From Galeopsis tetrahit (lineage: Eukaryota > Streptophyta > Magnoliopsida > Lamiales > Lamiaceae): 64,000 nt of DNA. The first letter of the stretch is position 1. Each line of letters starts with the position of its first letter. This document shows, one piece after another, positions 23,723 through 35,200 of the stretch. Below the pieces are notes generated by a model. The model saw only the letters and a list, made by a program, of their open reading frames with translations. It made no database searches and was not told where the DNA came from. The position numbers and the translations under genes were made by a program. Where the stretch lies: the NCBI GenBank assembly GCA_963675135.1, contig OY776129.1, forward strand, positions 60,017,028 to 60,081,027. The letters run 5' to 3'.

Positions 23723-25300
23723 TTATAGCGACTAACATTTTTTAGTAATATTGTGTTGCACTTTTTAATTATAATGACTTACACTTTTCAATATACACTT
23801 TTAAAAAAGTTGACTTTTGGTCAACTTGATTCCCTATAAGGAATCGAGTCTATACAAGACCTTGGCTTGGTGAACAAAGAATATGAGATAAATGAGATTT
23901 CATTTTATAGATGGAGGGAGTAATAATTAAATAATCATTAACAACGTCACATTACACATATATATTTATTGTTTTCTAATATTTTTTTAATTCATATAAA
24001 ATATCTCTAAATGACAAATAAAGTGAATGGGAGGAAATATTAAAATTCAAGAATACAAGAATTTCATCAACAACAAGAACAAGAACAAATTGGATTTTAC
24101 TCTTGTGTATCAATTATATACATATAATTTATTTATATTTAATATTTGAATTAATACTATATAATATGTGAACTAATGATATAATGTATTTAAATTAATA
24201 TTATATTGTATTTACCATAACTTATGAATAACATTCACTCATTTACCTTTCAAAAAAAAAAAAAATCACTGATTTAAAAAAAAATTGAATCATATGATAC
24301 TAATTACATATATGTAACTGGTACACACAAGTATTTGCCGAAAAAATTTCTTCAAATTTCGGATGTGGTTTTACTTAAAATCCACCCAACTATCAATATT
24401 GTTAAGTGGAAATTATTGTTAAGGTCATTTCACTAAGAGTTTTATCTAATAGGGAATAAGTTTTTTTTTTTAAAATCTATTAGAGTCAAAATGACACCTA
24501 ATAAGACATAGTTGCCCTTTACCAATTACATAATTTGAAATTAATAAAAATTAATTGGATTTACATCAAATCTTTTAAATTAATGCAGTTCCTGGTTATA
24601 CGCATATTCCTAAAATTAAACAATTCGAATTAATTGTTAATTATTCAAACAAATAAAGTATTCAAATATTCCTAAAATTAAGCAATTCGAATTAATTGTT
24701 AATTATCCAAACAAATAAAGTTAAAAAATCTGAATTTTATGATCCAAAAATAAGCGTGTCATAGAGTATACAATTCCCCATATGTTGAATATGCATATAT
24801 ATATGAAATAGATTATGAATTTTAATATGAACAGTGAAATGAATTTTGGTATGTAGAAATGAGTTATGAAGACATATGTTCATTTCAATATGAAGTTTAA
24901 AACGGCATACAGGACTGAATTTTTTGGTATGCATAAAATAACATGAACCAATGTGCAAAGAGTGACATGCATATCAATATGCAAAATAGATGTGCACATT
25001 TGTAAATGACATATTCAAAAAGCGGTTTGTTGTGATGTAGGGATTTCATACTTAATTCAGTTAATATCACTGAAAAGAATTGTTCAGAATAATAAGACGA
25101 AGACATAAAATGATAATGCCTACATCGGTATCCATGTTTCATATGGAAAGTTCATTTTGATATGAAGTTGTAAGAGTAGTATATGCACCTTTCAGATGCA
25201 CTGCGAATAGCAATTGAATAATAAGTCTATCGAAATTCAAGCTGGAAAAGCTGATTGTAAACCAAACAACATGTGAATAAACAACTTTTTTATCCATAAA
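23723..25300. other. Intergenic AT-rich region
   Basis: No gene supported. It contains a direct duplication of about 62 bp at 24604-24720 and, at 24780-25160, many short repeats of the ATATGAA/TTCATAT type that give spurious minus-strand frames. Confidence 0.5.
24604..24722. repeat. Tandem duplication, 62-bp period
   Basis: Two copies of ATATTCCTAAAATTAA followed by CAATTCGAATTAATTGTTAA and CAAACAAATAAAGT start at 24604 and 24666. They differ at only a few positions. Confidence 0.8.
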
Positions 25301-25301
25301 C

Positions 25302-27265
25302 TTAAGTATAATCGCATAAAACAACACCAAAATTACATGTTACATTCTTTCCCCATGGTGCTTTTGTAAACCCCTCTGCTGTTGCACCCTCACGGCCTCT
25401 CACCAGCTGAATGTACTTATCCGCCTCATTCGAGTCCATCACTAGCCTTGACAATACCGTTCCTCTCTTGCCGTGCTCGCACCGAATCCTCTCATTGAGA
25501 TGCAGATATGTCAGATAATCAAACCACCGGAGCAAATAAGGTATCAAATTACACATAGGAATATCAAGATTTAAATATGACTACTAGCTACCAGAAGAGC
25601 AAAAGCTTGTTGCAAATAATAAAAACAAGAGAGAATCAATAAGATCATAACCGGAGACATATCTAAAAAAATTTAAATACATCATGGGGAACTGCAGTAG
25701 GTGAAGAACTGACATTTTCGCTCCTCTTCAATTTGAGAGTAAATTTAAGAGATCGTGGCTGCACCGTTGCCTCCATTATCTAAGCTTGTAAGAGTCAAAT
25801 CTGATACAAATGCATTCAAGGCAACTGCAACCCATAATCTGCACAAAAACAAATTAAAGGCACCATTATCATTAAAGCTGGAATAAGAAAATTGATTTTT
25901 ATCCCCAAATTGTGATAAGTGATGACAGTGATCAGGAACAAAAGCTGACTTGTATTGAATAACAACTCAAGCAACCAGATTTAAATATCCATTATGAATG
26001 AGGAAAACATAAATTTAAGACATGAATACTGAGTTATTAAGGATATTATTTAGTTAAGGGCAAGATTAAGTTCAACTCTCTTAAAGATATAAATGCTACT
26101 AGCAATTTTATAGGTGCCAAAAAATAAAACAGCAGCAGTGGAGCACCAACTTTTGCATCACAAGACTGAGGAGATAGGGTATCTCCAAGAACACCACAAT
26201 ATGTGAGAGCAGGAGGGCATAAAAAATCGGAAAACAATTAAACATTGTAGAATAATTCACTACACTTAGTGTCAATGATGCCATAGCGTTTCATAAACAA
26301 GGTTTGATATTAGGGTCATGAAGTTTCATACTGCAAGATCTTGAAAACACCTTCAAGACCTTTAGTAAATACAACGATCTTTACAGTAACAATTTATATC
26401 AGAACTTTGCAAAACAATACAAGAATAATGAATGCAATGCGATAAATCTGTAATCCCAAAAAGGAAAAGTCACTTTAATCAAAAGCATCTGAACATTAGG
26501 AAAGCAATCTCTAACAAGAAAGTTCATCCACAATGTGTGTGCACTCATGCCAAAAGATGTAGAATAACATATTAACGATTCAAACTCTCGATTAAAGAGA
26601 CGTGAAAGATCAACTTTTACAAATCGACAAAAAAAAAACAGAGGAGCTGAATCTGTGAATCAAATGCTTGTATAAACCAAACCAAAACAGAAACGAAGAG
26701 TGCAAAACACGCAAAACAAGAAAAAAGAAAGAAAAGAACATAGGCAAAATTTAATCGAAAATGTGATGTGAAGTGAAGTGATAAACGATCTTAAGCTAAG
26801 GCACAGAAGATCCACCTAAGAGTAGGACGGAATTAGAGAAAATAAGTTAAACAACAACACATCAGTTGATAAATCGAAGAACATAGGCATAATAACACAT
26901 AAATAGAGACAGAAGGGCACCGCTCTAAAATGCGCCGACGTGCGGCCATGGCGAAGCTTCGATCTGGGGGTTAACTCCACTAGAAAAATGAAAGGTCAGA
27001 CCGGCCACCACGAACCACCAGAAGCATCTCCGCCGGAAACATCACAGCCATGGTGGGGAAAGACCTCCGGCGAAGGTTTACAACGACTCAGCGTGGTGAG
27101 ATGGAGTCCACGGCGAACAGATCAGCCATGGCGAAGGGGGCGATGACCGTGGCCATGGAGGGGGCGGCGGGAAGGTCATGGGCAGCGACGGCGGCAAGGT
27201 GGGTGCGGCGGCCAAGGTGGGGAGGGAGCTCGACCAATTGGGGTGGGGGAGGGATCTAGGGTTTT
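25302..27265 (-). CDS. Hypothetical small gene or non-coding transcript, minus strand (weak)
   Basis: A GC-rich block at 26930-27265, read on the minus strand, starts with ACCCTAG-type leader sequence and contains several short ATG frames, as a plant 5' UTR or first exon would. Further down, TTTTTGTGCAG at about 25840 is a good acceptor. An ATG at about 25779 opens a 32-codon stretch (MEATVQPRSLKFTLKLKRSE) that can end at GAT|GTATTT. A later exon near 25302-25500 carries CEHGKRGTVLSRLVMDSNEA and REGATAEGFTKAPWGK. Phases are compatible if the acceptor is CAATGAG|AGG, which is weak. I do not recognise the protein. It could equally be a decayed gene or a lncRNA. Confidence 0.3.
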
Positions 27266-27782
27266 GTTTTTTTTGGGAATGAATGTGACCTATAATTTGG
27301 GAATTAATTGATAACAATTAATTATGATTTTAAATTTCGAATTACATTTCAAATATATAAATTAAAGGACTATATGAATATTAAGGGTAAATACGGTTTT
27401 TTGACACTAAATTGATCTTATTAGGAAATTTTAAAAGTTAATACTTTTATGATGACCTTATTAGTTAATAATCTCTATTGTTGAAATTAATACTTTTATG
27501 ATTCAGTTTCAAAAAGAAAAAAAATATATACTAGTATGATTTTTTTTAAAATTCATTTAGTATCTTTGTTTATTTATATTTTATTAGTATTATTTTATAA
27601 CTTGTTGAGCTAAATGCTGTAACTAAGATGAATTTAGCTTTAATGGACTATTTGTTCATTAATAGATAAGTAATTTATTTGATTGTTATAGCTGAACCAG
27701 AGTTTTTTCAACTATGTAACATATGAAGACGAATCAGATAACTATTTGCAACTTAACAAATTAAAACAGATCGATCTTTCAA
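27266..27782. other. AT-rich spacer before the large CACTA element
   Basis: No coding potential. It may hold the promoter of the minus-strand unit to its left. The last three bases, CAA, are the left copy of the CACTA target-site duplication. Confidence 0.6.
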
Positions 27783-27811
27783 CACTACAAAAAACGCGCG
27801 CTACAGGGACG

Positions 27812-28120
27812 GACAAATGTTGACGGATTATAATCCGTCAGCATTTCCGTCGGAAATGCTGACGGAATGCTGACGGATTGAAAAGTCAACGTCAATGCTG
27901 ACGGATTTCCGTTCCGTCAGCATTTACCGAGGGAAATGCTGACGGATTTCCGTTCCGTCAGCATTTACCGAGGGAAAATGCTGACAGAAGTTTTGAAATA
28001 TGTATGCCGACGGAAATGCCGACGGAAATCACACGTTGAATTCGCACCGCCTCGTTTTCCAATAAGGTAACCGTTGGCATTAAAGTCGGCGGTTGCCGAG
28101 GGATATTCCGTCGGCAAAAA
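27812..28120. repeat. 5' subterminal repeat cluster of the CACTA element
   Basis: Repeated GCTGACGGATT, ATTTCCGTC and TCCGTCAGCATT motifs, many arranged head to head, lie within 340 bp of the left end. In En/Spm elements such motifs bind the TNPA protein and set up synapsis of the ends. Motifs here are mostly CTGACGG, while the right cluster uses GCCGACGG. Confidence 0.85.
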
Positions 28121-28135
28121 TATATATTTTTTTTT

Positions 28136-29197
28136 ATATATATAAGGGCCTTCAGATTGATTCGTTTTAGAAAAAAAAAAAAAAGGGGCGTGCGTGAGTG
28201 AGGATTCGGTGGGGAAGACGAAGACGAGGACGAGGCTATTGAAGCAAATTTCTCCGATTACATTGATACGGTACGTTTTCTTAATTAGTTATATTACTTA
28301 ATTTTAATACTTATATATGTTTATGCATGGATATATGTAAATATGAATAATTTAATGTTGATTTGCATGTTATGTTGATTTAGTTAGTTGTTAAAATATT
28401 ATGATCATGTTAGTATGTACGTTAGTTAATTTAATTTGTTGATTAAGAATAATTTTGATAGATCGAGTAGTTTTTTTAAGGTTAATTAATTAATTAATTG
28501 TTATATGTATACATTAATTAATTGTTATATAGTTAATTACTAGTTTAATTTAATGGTGTAATTTTGATATAGAATATTTTTAATGTAGGTAGTGCATGTT
28601 TCAATCAATTGTTTAAATTAGTTTAGATATAGTGGTTCGACCGTTGGATAAAAATTTTAAATTAGGAATATGTTCATTAAATTGATAATTATTGACCCAA
28701 TTAGAAAATTATTATTTTAATTAGTTTTAGGTTTGTTAATTTAGGAATATACATGTTCAATTTTTTATTATTGATTAAGTTAGGTAGAAAAATAATAATT
28801 AAATTAGGTTATTGTTGATTAAATTAGGAATATGTTGATTAATTAAATTAGGAATATGTTATATTAGTAAAAAAATTAAATTAGGAATATGTTCATTAAA
28901 TTGATAATTAGAAAACTCCAATTAGAAAAGTATTATTTTAATTATGTTTAGATTTGTTAATTTAGGAATATGTTAATTTAGATATATTTTTAATGTAGGT
29001 GATGCATGTTTCAATCAATTGTTTAAATTATTAGTTAATTAGATGGTTCGACGGTGGTATCACGTTGTAATTAGGTTATATATATATTGTTTTGATTTAA
29101 ATTAGGAATATGCTATATTAGTAAAAATTTTAAATTAGCAATATGTTCATTAAATTGATAATTAGTAAAATTATGTATTTTTTATTGATTGAAACAG
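28136..29197 (+). promoter_or_regulatory. TATA box, non-coding exon and leader intron of the TNPA-like gene
   Basis: TATATATAAGG at 28136-28147 is a good TATA box. It is followed by a GC-richer leader that ends TACG|GTACGT at 28270-28271. The matching acceptor GAAACAG at 29191-29197 falls immediately before ATG 29198, so an intron of about 930 bp would separate leader and coding sequence. Within this intron, TTAGGAATATGTTCATTAAA-type units recur three times (near 28664, 28884 and, slightly changed, 29126), and a larger segment repeats with an offset of 410 bp (from about 28577 and 28987). Confidence 0.6.
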
Positions 29198-30877
29198 ATG
29201 AGTGAACAAGTACCGAATCAGGGTTCGGGTTCACGTAGGTCGTCATTTTGGTCACGTCGTTCAAGGAGGTCTCGGGATGAATCAGTTCCTGTGACGGCTC
29301 CTCCTCCTCCTCCTGTGGCAGTGTCGCCGCCGCCGCCGACTACGATGTCGGTTGGTTCGTCATCCTCTTCTCGTACGCATCCTGTTCGAGACAAAAGGAA
29401 ACCCATTGAAATCATTTCTGGGGCGTAAGTCAATAATTCTAATGTTTAACAGTATTCAATAACAATTAACTTTATTTATTTATTTATTTATAATGTGTTA
29501 GTTTATAAATTTGTTAATAATTTTACAGGTTGGTGCTCGGTAATGAGGTGTCCAGGATATGCACAAAATCCTTTAAGAATTGCAAGATTTCTAAGGGTGC
29601 TATCACTTGGTTGACGGTGCCACAATCTTAAAAGGATGAATATTTCGAGGAGTTCCAGGTATATAATTACAATATTTAAAGTTTATTAAATAACTAATTA
29701 TTCATATTATTTGATAAATATGTTGAATATTTATTTGTATAGAAAAAGGCCCGTTGGGATACGACGATCTACTCGGACGCCGATATTTACGAGAAGTGGT
29801 ACGGTCTTTGTTCTACTCGGTACACGAACATGATGTACGACTGGAGAACGGCCTGGCGTGATAAAGACGTAAATCTTGTTCTGGGGGTAGAGGATGGTGT
29901 TGACCTGTGGGAGTCGTTGGTTGAGAAGTGGTCGGACCCGGCTTACCAAGAGAAGTGTCAGAAAGCTCGGGCCAACCGCAGAACCGACGTTGGAGGCGGG
30001 ATGGCAGTGCATCGGGGGGGAGCTCGGTCCGTCCTCGAGCAATCACTTGCTATCGTAAGTTTTCATTAATTTTTAAAAATTAAATAATTATAGTTAATTA
30101 TTTTATATTAGTTATCTAAATTAATTTGTATATGTTTATTTGATACGTAATAGGAGCGGGAGACTGGACGTCCACACACCCACTTGGATCGGATGAGTCT
30201 TCTTCATCCGTTTAATGCCGATACACAGACGTCCACCTACGGGCGCACTACTGACCTCCACGTAAGTTTAATTAAATTTATGTATTAATTACATTATATA
30301 TATATATATAGATAATTAAATTAATTTTAATTTTTTAATTATGTAGTTGAGCGTCCGACAGAGGATTGAAGAGGCCGAGACGCAAGCCACCGCCACGACT
30401 ACTGCTGAATCCGGAAGCAGCGGTACCCCTCCGGCTGTTGACGTGGACCAGTGTTACATTGACGTTGCCCCGACCTCCAAGGGAAGGGTCCTTGGCCTTG
30501 GTGGGATGAGCAGCGCCGTGAGGACACCAAGTGGTCGGTCGGCCCGGAGTGCATCGCAGCCGTCCGTATCCTCCACTGCCGTCCCGGATCCGAACTTCAT
30601 GGCAACGTTCGAGAACTACTTCCGCACATGGAGTACCAATGCGGGTCGGACGTTGGGGATGTCTGCTGAGCAGATCGAGGCCATCTATCAACAGACGATG
30701 GGGCAACCACCGCCAGCTCCAGCTCCAGGTCCAGCTCCAGATCAAGCTGCAGGTCAAGATGCAGGTCAGGCCGACGGTGGCGACGTCAACTTGAATGAGG
30801 ATGTGGTGGAACAATTTTTTAACTTTTCGGGCACTGGCAACTATCCTGGCAACTATCCTGGCAACTATCCTGGTTGA
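29198..30877 (+). pseudogene. TNPA/Ptta-type CACTA transposon protein, one nonsense codon
   Basis: Five exons: 29198-29424, 29529-29658, 29743-30054, 30154-30261 and 30347-30877. All introns are GT-AG and phases agree (435 codons). The N-terminus is serine/arginine and proline rich (SRRSSFWSRRSRRSRDE, PPPPP). Exons 2-4 hold the plant En/Spm-type conserved region (Transposase_24/Ptta): SFKNCKISKGAITWLTVPQS, KKARWDTTIYSDADIYEKWY, WESLVEKWSDPAYQEKCQKA and GGARSVLEQ. Exon 5 has SKGRVLGLGG and a low-complexity tail of P/A/G/D/Q, ending in three NYPG repeats. Known relatives bind subterminal repeats and help the TNPD transposase. A single in-frame TAA at 29629-29631 in exon 2 would truncate the protein; there is no other defect. 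Confidence 0.85.
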
Positions 30878-31206
30878 ACAATTTGAACAATGTAATTTTG
30901 TGTTGAACTAATTTATTTTTTTGTTGAACTTATTTAATTTTCTGTTGAACTTATTTAATTTTCTGTTGAACTTATTTATCTTTATGTATATATTTATGTT
31001 TATGTTGAAAAATATGTTGAACTATATATTGCAGTTTATTTGTGTAGTTTATTGGTGTATAGATGAAAATAGGGTGCATTCATTTGTTTCATTGAGTACA
31101 AAATAATCTCATTTAGAGTGCATTCTAGATATAGATTTAAACCACTTGAAGAGTGCATTTTAGTACAAATTAAAATAGCCTCATATAGAGTGCATTATAC
31201 ATATAT
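30878..31206. other. Intergenic region inside the CACTA element
   Basis: 3' flank of the TNPA-like gene and, on the opposite strand, of the GRF ORF; the two genes converge here. It contains four copies of TTGTTGAACTTATTTAATTT-like units (30903-30990). A repeated GAGTGCATT motif occurs at 31117, 31150 and 31186. No gene. Confidence 0.6.
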
Positions 31207-31596
31207 TTAACCAAACCACTTGAAGGTGGTAGATGCAACCATGAGAACTAGCACAATCAAAATGATTTTGTTCACTTTGATTAAATCCTTGATTTCTTCA
31301 GCCAAATTCTTGATTTCTGTAACCAATTTCTTCATCTCTTGAGTCATTTTCTTCATGTCTTCAGTTTCTTGGTCACTTTAATTAGATCCTTGATTCTTGT
31401 CAACACCACAGTTTTCTAGAGTATCAGCCCATACAAAGAAACCACATCCACCACCACAACCATCACTTAGGAAGTCAGGACAATTATGAAATATCCTCCC
31501 TTTACTTCTAGGTTGTTTAGAAGCATATGTACGACATGCCTTTCCACAATAACAAACAAGGCCTTGCTGAAATCGAATAGAAGATGAAGAAGACAT
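31207..31596 (-). pseudogene. Antisense GRF-type zinc-finger protein with coiled coil and C-terminal membrane segment, one nonsense codon
   Basis: From ATG 31596 the frame gives 72 residues with a GRF zinc finger: C-x-C start (CYCGKACRTYASKQ), then GRIFHNCPDF, then CGFFVWADT. It reaches TAA at 31378-31380. The same frame continues without further stops to TAA at 31207-31209. The continuation is a lysine/glutamate-rich heptad region (MKKMTQEMKKLVTEIKNLAE) and a hydrophobic segment (IILIVLVLMVASTTF) ending FKWFG. GRF finger, coiled coil and tail anchor is a known plant architecture, so the single stop splits one former protein of about 129 codons. GRF fingers bind single-stranded nucleic acid in better-studied proteins. 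A TATATATA box lies upstream on the minus strand near 31655. Whether this is a captured host gene or an element gene is open. Confidence 0.75.
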
Positions 31597-31694
31597 GATA
31601 TTTCTTTGCAAAATAGAAAAAAACGAATATGGTGTGTGTGAGCTTTGTGTTGCTATATATACAAAAAATTGAATTAATTAAAAAAAAATAATAA

Positions 31695-31960
31695 TAATAA
31701 CACGCCAAATGCCGACGGAATTAAGTTTCCGTCGGAATTCACCATTTGATAAATGCCGACGGATTATCCGTCGGCATTTATCTTGACTGACGGAAATTTT
31801 GGGCGGTGAAATGCCGACGGAATTAAGTTTCCGTCGGAATTCACCATTTGATAAATGCCGACGGATAATCCGTCGGCATTTATCTTGACTGACGGAAATT
31901 TTGGGCGGTGAAATGCCGACGGAAAGATAAGTCCGTCGGCATTTCCGTCGGGAAATTTTT
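31695..31960. repeat. Internal cluster of subterminal-type inverted repeats
   Basis: A 97-bp unit from GCCGACGGAATTAAGTTTCC through TGACGGAAATTTTGGGCGG is present twice in tandem (from about 31710 and 31813), followed by one more inverted pair. Each unit holds head-to-head GCCGACGGA/TCCGTCGGC sites like those at the element ends. It lies between the divergent GRF ORF and TNPD gene, so it is placed as a shared promoter region. Confidence 0.85.
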
Positions 31961-32216
31961 CCTAAAACTTTCTTTTTTTCCACTTCACTTTCGTATTGCA
32001 AATTTACACCAAAACTTTCTACTGCCTAATTTTTTTATGCTCATGCTCGGGTATTCAGAAACATCAAATTACGGTACATTTTCTACCATTTTTAATTTAC
32101 TCTATATATAAAATTCAATATAATGTAATTACATGTTTTATATATATCATAAGTTTTGTTTGAATTTATTATAAGTTTAGTTTAGTAATGTGTTGCTCCA
32201 CTTAAATGTTTAGCAG

Positions 32217-35200
32217 ATGGATTTGCCTGACCGTCGTTGGATGTATTGTACTCCTAGAATGATTAGAGGAAATGTGAATGTGGAATTTTATAATGAACTC
32301 GTGTTATTTGTTGAATTTGCAAAAAGCCAGCCACATTACATGAGTGGAAATTGCATTAGGTGTCCGTGTAATGCTAAGAAATGTCAGAATAAGCAATATA
32401 AAGAGATTGATGAGGTCCTAGTGCATATTGTGAAGAATGGTTTCGTTGATAATTATTATAATTGGACTAGTCATGGCGAAACACGTTGGCCTTATAGATT
32501 TGATGAAGTGTTTTACTATTACACTGCTGGAATCTATCAAGAAGAAGCAAATTTCGATCATGTTGGCACTAGTAACGAGGTAGAACAACGGTTTGGGGAC
32601 GAAGAACAACAGTTTGGGGACGAAGAACAACAGTTTGGGGACGAAGAACAACAGTTTGGGGACGAAGAACCGAATATGTATCAAGCAATGATCAGGGAAG
32701 CTGGTTTTTCAAACATGGAAGAGGAGCCGACGAATGAGGCATTTCGGTTTTATGAGATGCTCAAATTAGTCGAAGAAGATTTATATCCGGGTTGTGAATC
32801 TCACTCACAGTTGTCATTTAATGCACGACTCATAAACATTAAGACCGAGAACAAGCTTTCTAACAGGGCATATGAGCAAGTGACACAGTTATGCAGTGAA
32901 ATTTGTCCTCAAAATACTAAGGTGCCTACGACGTTTCATCAAAGCAAACAAATGTTGAAGAATGTTGGTTTGCCGGTTGAGAAGATTGATTGTTGTGTGA
33001 AGGGTTGCATGTTATATTGGGGTGACGAAGATAGCAGTCTGAACATGTGTAGATTGTGTGGCCATCCCCGGTACAAAGAGGCACGTCGAAAGGGACCTGG
33101 TGGTCAATCGAAGAAGACAAAGAAGAAAGTGCCATATAAGAAGATGTACTACCTTCCTATCATTCCTCGTTTGATGAGATTATATCCATCAAGTGCCACT
33201 GCACAACACATGACGTGGCATGATACAGATTCCTCTTCGGCTGAGTCGAGGGAGATGCGACATCCGGCAGACTCATAGGCCTGGAAACATCTTGACAACG
33301 TGTTTCCAGATTTTGCTTGTGAACCGAGGAATGTGAGATTAGGTTTGTGTACTGATGGTTTTGCACCGTTTGGGATGCATGGGAAGCAGTATTCTTTGTG
33401 GTCGGTGATACTGACTCCGTATAATCTTCCTCCGTGGATGTGCATGAAACCTCAAACAATGTTTCTGACTGTATTGGTGCCTGGACCAACGAATCCAAAG
33501 GACAAACTGGATGTTTATCTCCAACCTCTTATAAAAGACTTGATCTTCTTATGGGAGAATGGAGTCCAAACGTACGATGTTTTTAGAAAGCAGAACTTCA
33601 CGATGCGTGCTGCTCTTTTATGGACCATTAGCGACTTTCCTGCATATGGTATGTTGTCCGGTTGGAGTACGGCCGGAAAGAAAGCATGTCCGTATTGTAT
33701 GGAGAATTCTGAAGCTTTCAGTCTCCCGGTGAGTAGAAAAGTTTCATGGTTCGATAATCACCGTAGGTTCTTACCTCAAGGTCACCCGTTTCGAAGAAAT
33801 AAGAAGAACTTCGTAAAGAATAGAGCAGTCACAAACAATCGACCTCCACTTCGAGATGGTATTTTATACATTTATTTAATGAGTATTAAACGTATATTTA
33901 TCTATTGCTTTTAGTGTCACTTATAATTTACTCTCCGTACAGGACGTAGGTTGTTATATGAGATTCAGTGGACGGGGTTGAAAAAAAGTACTGAGGCAAA
34001 TGCAGCGGAACACAACAGAGGAATTGAGGGTGGTTGGAACAAAAGGAGTATTTTTTGGGACTTACCATACTGGAGTTCACTATTGATACGACACAATTTG
34101 GATGTGATGCACATTGAAAAGAATGTGTTTGACAATGTGTTCCACACAATCATGAACACCGAAGGCAAGACGAAAGACACTCCAAAGTCTCGGGAGGATT
34201 TGGACACTCTTTGTCGCCGTCCAGAGTTGAAAAAGGATGAGCGTACAGGTAAATTTTCAAAGGCTAGCTACACACTGGATAAGCCACAAAAACAAAGATT
34301 GTGTAGGTGGATAAAGGAGTTGAACTTTCCGGACGGCTACGTGTCGAACTTGAGTCGATGCGTAGACACAACAACGGGTAAGGTTGCAAGGATGAAGAGT
34401 CACGATTGTCATGTATTTATGCAACGCTTGATACCGATTGCGTTCAAGGACCTTCTTCCTCTCAATGTGTGGAGGGCTATCACTGAATTAAGTCTATTTT
34501 TTAGAGATTTAACGGCTACAACGATCACGATCGATGATATGATTCGTTTAGATGAAGACATTCCAGTGATTTTGTGTAAGTTGAAACAAATTTTTCCACC
34601 TAGCTTCTTTAACTCGATGGAACACTTACCCGTTCACTTAGCGTATGAAGCGAGAATTTGTGGTCCGGTGCAATACAGGTGGATGTACCCATTTGAAATG
34701 TAAAATCTTACTTTTTTTTTATTTCATTACAATTACACATGCATTCTTATAAGTTTTATATATATATATGTGTGTGTATATCAGGTATCTCCACAACTTG
34801 AAACGTAATGCTAAACAAAAGGCAAACGTTGAAGCATCGATTGTGAATGCTTATTTGAATGAAGAGGTTGGCATGTTTTGTTCTTATTACTTTGAAGACC
34901 ACGTCAACACAAAGTTAAGAAGTGCTCCACGTAACTTCGGTGGTACATCCGCTGACGATATCAGTGAAGAGGTCGATGGAATGCTCTCCATATTCAAGTC
35001 TAAGGGACGGCCAATAGGAAAACCCACTGAACGATATTGGGAGACGAACTCGGAGGCGGAAATAGCACAAACGTATGTGTTATTGAATTGTGATGAAGTT
35101 CAGCCATACATTGAGTAAGTATTTCATATATAAATCGTTTATTTAAATACCACTTCATTTATGTCATTTAATATTAACCAAGTTTTTGAATGTTGTGAAT

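Noticed and set aside
23243..23738. Minus-strand frames of 79-101 codons
   Set aside because: Their translations repeat STAGPPQF/HRWATPIF units, which come directly from the 33-bp tandem array and CACTA subterminal repeats.
24737..25330. Several minus-strand frames rich in H, I and Y
   Set aside because: Products of AT-rich short repeats; no coding signature or splice context.
27078..27317. Proline-rich minus-strand frame of 79 codons
   Set aside because: Lies in a GC-rich leader-like block with several competing short frames; treated as probable UTR of the weak gene call.
29731..30814. Minus-strand frames up to 159 codons in the TNPA region
   Set aside because: Antisense shadows of the supported five-exon plus-strand gene.
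31695..31960. CRISPR-like array of repeats
   Set aside because: The regular GCCGACGG repeats are inverted transposase-site motifs in a plant transposon; no spacers and a eukaryotic context.
31678..32001. Minus-strand frame of 107 codons with repeated VGISPPKISVSQDKCRR
   Set aside because: Translation of the internal inverted-repeat cluster, not a protein.
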